Origin: Mycolicibacterium sp. S2-37
GTDB taxonomy: Bacteria > Actinomycetota > Actinomycetes > Mycobacteriales > Mycobacteriaceae
Direction of reading: 5' to 3'
NCBI RefSeq assembly: GCF_017352375.1
Contig: NZ_JAFEVR010000012.1
Location: 271,297 to 335,296 of the forward strand
DNA length: 64,000 bases
Positions 61,264 to 64,000 of the stretch are shown here, one piece after another. Position 1 is the stretch's first letter. Each line of letters starts with the position of its first letter. A program made the position numbers and the translations under genes. Below the pieces are notes generated by a model. It ran no database searches, was not told where the DNA came from, and worked only from the letters and a program-made list of their open reading frames with translations.

Positions 61264-61761
61264 ATGGAACAGCCAGGGGAGTTGGTGGGCCGCGCGCTCG
61301 TCGTCATCGTCGACGACCGCACCGCACACGGAGACGCGGAAGACCACAGCGGTCCGTTGGTCACCGAGCTGCTCGGCGAGGCCGGGTTCGTCGTAGACGG
61401 CGTCGTCGTGGTGTCCGCGGACGAGGTGGAGATCCGCAACGCGCTGAACACGGCCGTGATCGGCGGCGTCGATCTGGTCGTGTCGGTCGGTGGCACCGGT
61501 GTGACGCCGCGCGACGTCACACCCGAGGCCACCCGCGACATCCTCGATCGGGAGCTGCTCGGCATCTCCGAGGCGCTGCGGGCGTCCGGACTGTCGGCGG
61601 GCATCGTCGACGCCGGAGTGTCGCGCGGCCTGGCCGGTGTCTCGGGCAGCACCCTGGTCGTGAACATCGCCGGCTCACGCGCTGCCGTTCGCGACGGGAT
61701 GGCGACGCTCGGTCCGCTCGCCGTCCAGATCATCGGTCAGCTGTCCAGCTTGGAGATCTGA
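61264..61761 (+). CDS. moaB2: Molybdopterin adenylyltransferase-like MoaB2
   Basis: A 165-residue MogA/MoaB-family protein. 'ALVVIVDDRTAHGDAEDHSGP' opens the fold. 'DLVVSVGGTGVTPRDVTPEATRDIL' is the molybdopterin-binding signature. In mycobacteria MoaB2 has also been reported to bind SigH. I chose ATG 61264; a GTG at 61189 in frame overlaps pepD by 4 bases and is less conserved. Ends before a strong terminator. Equivalent to Rv0984. Confidence 0.9.
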   Translation: MEQPGELVGRALVVIVDDRTAHGDAEDHSGPLVTELLGEAGFVVDGVVVVSADEVEIRNALNTAVIGGVDLVVSVGGTGVTPRDVTPEATRDILDRELLGISEALRASGLSAGIVDAGVSRGLAGVSGSTLVVNIAGSRAAVRDGMATLGPLAVQIIGQLSSLEI

Positions 61762-61776
61762 CACCGTCGAAAACAG

Positions 61777-61818
61777 AAAGCGCCTTGGCAACGTTCCGCG
61801 CCGTTGTCAAGGCGCTTT
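61777..61818 (+). terminator. Intrinsic terminator after moaB2
   Basis: AAAGCGCCTTGGCAACG (61777-61793) pairs with CGTTGTCAAGGCGCTTT (61802-61818), 17 pairs with one wobble and an 8-base loop, and the arm runs into TTTTT. This is a classic Rho-independent terminator for the mprAB-pepD-moaB2 cluster. Confidence 0.88.
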
Positions 61819-61876
61819 TTCGGTCGTCGACCCGGCGGGTGCGTTAACGCCAGGTGAACGAACCTCGCGTTGATTA

Positions 61877-61892
61877 AGTGATCTTCGTCACA
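61877..61892. promoter_or_regulatory. CRP-like site upstream of the small-protein gene
   Basis: AGTGA-TCTTCG-TCACA matches TGTGA-N6-TCACA at 9 of 10 fixed positions. It ends 14 bases before the GTG of the 52-residue protein, a position that would suit repression or overlap with the ribosome site. Confidence 0.45.
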
Positions 61893-61906
61893 CAGAGGAA
61901 TGGGAA

Positions 61907-62065
61907 GTGGCAGAGCGTAATCCACACCTGTCGGATGCAGTTAACAAGGTCTTCGGCGAGATCCTGCCCGAGACGACCGCCGACGAGCGTGACGTCGACT
62001 CGTCGTCTCCCGACCCCGAGCACGATCGCTGGTTGCGGGACAACGTTCCGCCCCACCACGACTGA
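61907..62065 (+). CDS. Conserved small acidic protein, 52 residues
   Basis: GTG 61907 opens a 52-codon frame with GAGGAA upstream. It reads MAERNPHLSDAVNKVFGEIL, continues through 'PETTADERDVDSS', and ends 'DRWLRDNVPPHHD'. The sequence is acidic, with one predicted helix at the start and a disordered centre. I recall similar short proteins annotated as hypothetical in mycobacteria, but no function is known. It lies between the moaB2 terminator and the porin genes, and a CRP-like site precedes it. Confidence 0.7.
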   Translation: MAERNPHLSDAVNKVFGEILPETTADERDVDSSSPDPEHDRWLRDNVPPHHD

Positions 62066-62266
62066 CTTCCGCTCGCCGCGATCCGAGGCTAATCCGCTGG
62101 TCCCGGCGCCGGACAGCGCCGCACCGCAGATCCGTCAGCTCCTGTCGGCGTCGCGGTACCCCCGTTCACGGCCCGAGCCGGGGCCGGACGCCAGAGCAGT
62201 TGACAGCGCATCTACAGCAAATCTTGCCCGTGCCTACAGGTTGCCCGCTCACCATGCCCGTTCGCG

Positions 62267-62295
62267 TTGCCGCCCAGATGCCCCGCCGTTATGTT
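62267..62295 (+). promoter_or_regulatory. Promoter of porin gene 1
   Basis: TTGCCG (62267-62272), a 17-base spacer, and TATGTT (62290-62295). The same arrangement (TTGTCG-N17-TATGTT) precedes porin gene 2. The remaining leader to the ATG is about 150 bases. The rest of the 386-base gap from 62066 holds nothing else I recognise. Confidence 0.65.
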
Positions 62296-62451
62296 CCTCG
62301 TGTCGTAGACGATGAGATAGGCGTAAGAGCAGCGTGTGAGGTCTTTAATCCTCGCCACATGTTGAGCTTGCGAGGTGCTCGGCTGGTGGTAGGCCGAACA
62401 CTCCACCATTGAGTCGGTGATCGAGAGGTCACCGTGACAGCTAGGGAGAAC

Positions 62452-62969
62452 ATGAAGGCAATCAGTCGGGTGCTGATCGCGATGGTGGCGGCCATCGCGG
62501 CTCTGTTCACGAGCACGGGCACCTCACACGCAGGTCTGGACAATGAGCTGAGCCTGGTCGACGGCCAGGGGCGCACCCTGACGATTCAGCAGTGGGACAC
62601 CTTCCTCAACGGTGTGTTCCCGCTTGACCGCAACCGGCTGACCCGTGAGTGGTTCCACTCGGGTCGCGCCAAGTACATCGTGGCCGGCGAGGGCGCCAGC
62701 GATTTCGAGGGTTCGCTGGAGCTGGGTTACCAGATCGGCTTCCCCTGGTCGCTGGGTGTGGGCATCAACTTCAGCTACACCACCCCGAACATCGCTTTCG
62801 ACGGCGCCGACACCGTGATCGTCGGTGACGACCCACTGGACATCCTGCCCAACGAGGGCATCGTGACCCCGCCGCTGTTCCCGGGTGTCTCGATCAGCGC
62901 TGATCTCGGTAACGGCCCCGGCATCCAGGAAGTCGCGACCTTCTCGGTCGACGTCACCGGCGCCGAGGG
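62452..62969 (+). repeat. Direct repeat copy 1 (porin coding sequence)
   Basis: These 518 bases are repeated without a difference I can find at 63483-64000, an offset of 1031. Identity starts at the ATG and continues to the window edge. Just upstream of the ATG the copies already differ (AGGGAGAAC against GGGGAGATC). Confidence 0.9.
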
Positions 62970-63105
62970 TACGGTCGCGGTCTCCAACGCACACGGCACG
63001 GTGACCGGTGCGGCCGGTGGCGTGCTGCTGCGGCCCTACGCTCGGCTGATCGCCTCCACCGGTGACAGCGTCACCACCTACGGCGCCCCCTGGAATATGA
63101 ACTGA
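62452..63105 (+). CDS. MspA-family porin 1
   Basis: A 217-residue outer-membrane (mycomembrane) porin. A 27-residue signal peptide ends TSHA before mature GLDNELSLVDGQ. The mature 190 residues match MspA closely ('QQWDTFLNGVFPLDRNRLTREWFHSGRAKYIVAG', 'NGPGIQEVATFSVDV', ending PWNMN), forming an octameric channel for small hydrophilic solutes. The constriction segment differs: Asp90 and Asp93 are kept, position 91 is Gly, and about six residues are inserted after it. AGGGAGAA precedes the ATG. Confidence 0.94.
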   Translation: MKAISRVLIAMVAAIAALFTSTGTSHAGLDNELSLVDGQGRTLTIQQWDTFLNGVFPLDRNRLTREWFHSGRAKYIVAGEGASDFEGSLELGYQIGFPWSLGVGINFSYTTPNIAFDGADTVIVGDDPLDILPNEGIVTPPLFPGVSISADLGNGPGIQEVATFSVDVTGAEGTVAVSNAHGTVTGAAGGVLLRPYARLIASTGDSVTTYGAPWNMN

Positions 63106-63123
63106 TCTCTCCCTCGTCACGCA

Positions 63124-63155
63124 GAAACCCCGTGGGTGCGAACCCACGGGGTTTC
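63124..63155 (+). terminator. Intrinsic terminator after porin gene 1
   Basis: GAAACCCCGTGGGT (63124-63137) and ACCCACGGGGTTTC (63142-63155) form a perfect 14-pair stem on a GCGA loop, followed by TTCTTTTGTTT. It stands 18 bases after the porin stop. Confidence 0.9.
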
Positions 63156-63291
63156 TTCTTTTGTTTGCTCAGGGTCGACGTCCCGTCGGTCGCCGTCGTC
63201 GGCAGCGATGCGACGCGGACCGCGTTGCAGGGCTCTGACCTCGGCATTTTCGCGCCCGGGTCAGCGTTGTGATCATGCCGACCTCTTCCTG

Positions 63292-63320
63292 TTGTCGGTT
63301 CGATGGCGCCCTGTTATGTT
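63292..63320 (+). promoter_or_regulatory. Promoter of porin gene 2
   Basis: TTGTCG (63292-63297), 17 bases, TATGTT (63315-63320). Downstream the leader is recognisably homologous to that of porin 1 (GATGAGATA..CGTAAG, then GTGTG..GG). It diverges at many positions. The gap 63156-63291 contains no other feature I can support. Confidence 0.62.
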
Positions 63321-63482
63321 TCTCGCGTCTAGAACGATGAGATACACGTAAGGACAGGGTGTGGGGGTTCTAATCTCCACCGCACGCTGATCTTGCGGGG
63401 TGTGTGGTTGACGGTTACCAGGCGCCCGACCAATCACCTTTCCGGAGGTTTCACGGCCTCCGGCGACACAGCTGGGGAGATC

Positions 63483-64000
63483 ATGAAGGCAATCAGTCGG
63501 GTGCTGATCGCGATGGTGGCGGCCATCGCGGCTCTGTTCACGAGCACGGGCACCTCACACGCAGGTCTGGACAATGAGCTGAGCCTGGTCGACGGCCAGG
63601 GGCGCACCCTGACGATTCAGCAGTGGGACACCTTCCTCAACGGTGTGTTCCCGCTTGACCGCAACCGGCTGACCCGTGAGTGGTTCCACTCGGGTCGCGC
63701 CAAGTACATCGTGGCCGGCGAGGGCGCCAGCGATTTCGAGGGTTCGCTGGAGCTGGGTTACCAGATCGGCTTCCCCTGGTCGCTGGGTGTGGGCATCAAC
63801 TTCAGCTACACCACCCCGAACATCGCTTTCGACGGCGCCGACACCGTGATCGTCGGTGACGACCCACTGGACATCCTGCCCAACGAGGGCATCGTGACCC
63901 CGCCGCTGTTCCCGGGTGTCTCGATCAGCGCTGATCTCGGTAACGGCCCCGGCATCCAGGAAGTCGCGACCTTCTCGGTCGACGTCACCGGCGCCGAGGG
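63483..64000 (+). CDS. MspA-family porin 2 (cut by the window end)
   Basis: The first 172 codons of a second MspA-type porin, with the same signal peptide and mature sequence as porin 1 for as far as it is visible, down to the nucleotide. GGGGAG precedes the ATG at 63483. Its own promoter and leader indicate that it is separately transcribed. The remaining 45 or so codons lie beyond the window. Confidence 0.9.
   Translation, partial: MKAISRVLIAMVAAIAALFTSTGTSHAGLDNELSLVDGQGRTLTIQQWDTFLNGVFPLDRNRLTREWFHSGRAKYIVAGEGASDFEGSLELGYQIGFPWSLGVGINFSYTTPNIAFDGADTVIVGDDPLDILPNEGIVTPPLFPGVSISADLGNGPGIQEVATFSVDVTGAE
63483..64000 (+). repeat. Direct repeat copy 2 (porin coding sequence)
   Basis: Second copy of the exact repeat described at 62452-62969; it continues past the window end. 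Confidence 0.9.

Overview
The window is high-GC DNA from a fast-growing mycobacterium (Mycolicibacterium-type). The evidence is the gene order pgi, chorismate mutase, uvrD1, M23 peptidase, sucCD, Rv0953c/0954/0955-like genes, purNH, Rv0958/0959-like genes, echA7-fadE12-accA2-accD2-fadE13-AtuA, rpmF, mprAB, pepD, moaB2. This matches the Rv0944-Rv0984 part of the M. tuberculosis map as I recall it. MspA-type porins, known from fast growers, close the right end. I see no tRNA, rRNA, CRISPR array, prophage or insertion sequence.

Left part (1-17,500) is accessory. It holds an esterase, a decayed acetolactate decarboxylase between two near-identical palindromes, a three-subunit molybdenum hydroxylase (Mo, 2Fe-2S, then FAD with an extra iron-sulfur cluster) whose last gene has no normal start codon, a frameshifted pseudogene, an SDR/AraC pair, a STAS-ATPase regulator, and an F420-type oxidoreductase with a KstR-like operator. 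A probable stress operon (DUF4235, TPP enzyme, YihY), cobF, a Fpg/Nei glycosylase and a semialdehyde dehydrogenase follow.

Middle (17,500-48,400) is mostly core: pgi, a second semialdehyde dehydrogenase, an acyltransferase, chorismate mutase, uvrD1, sucCD, cell-division membrane proteins, purNH, and the MoxR-like ATPase/VWA pair. Inserted among them are two more KstR-like sites (thiolase-like gene and an LLM oxidoreductase), a diguanylate-cyclase-like protein with a broken signature, and a Ser/Thr kinase fused to an LpqN-like domain.

Right part (48,400-64,000) has a six-gene minus-strand operon for carboxylation and beta-oxidation of a branched or terpenoid acyl-CoA, read from a palindromic operator. 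Then come rpmF, the MprAB envelope-stress system with its protease PepD, moaB2, a 52-residue small protein, and two porin genes whose coding sequences are identical over the 518 visible bases although their promoters have diverged.

The most interesting signal is upstream of chorismate mutase (23,435-23,524, minus strand). A 15-codon leader peptide rich in Phe and Tyr codons is followed by a strong GC-rich hairpin and a pyrimidine-rich run. This is the layout of ribosome-mediated attenuation tuned to aromatic amino acid supply.
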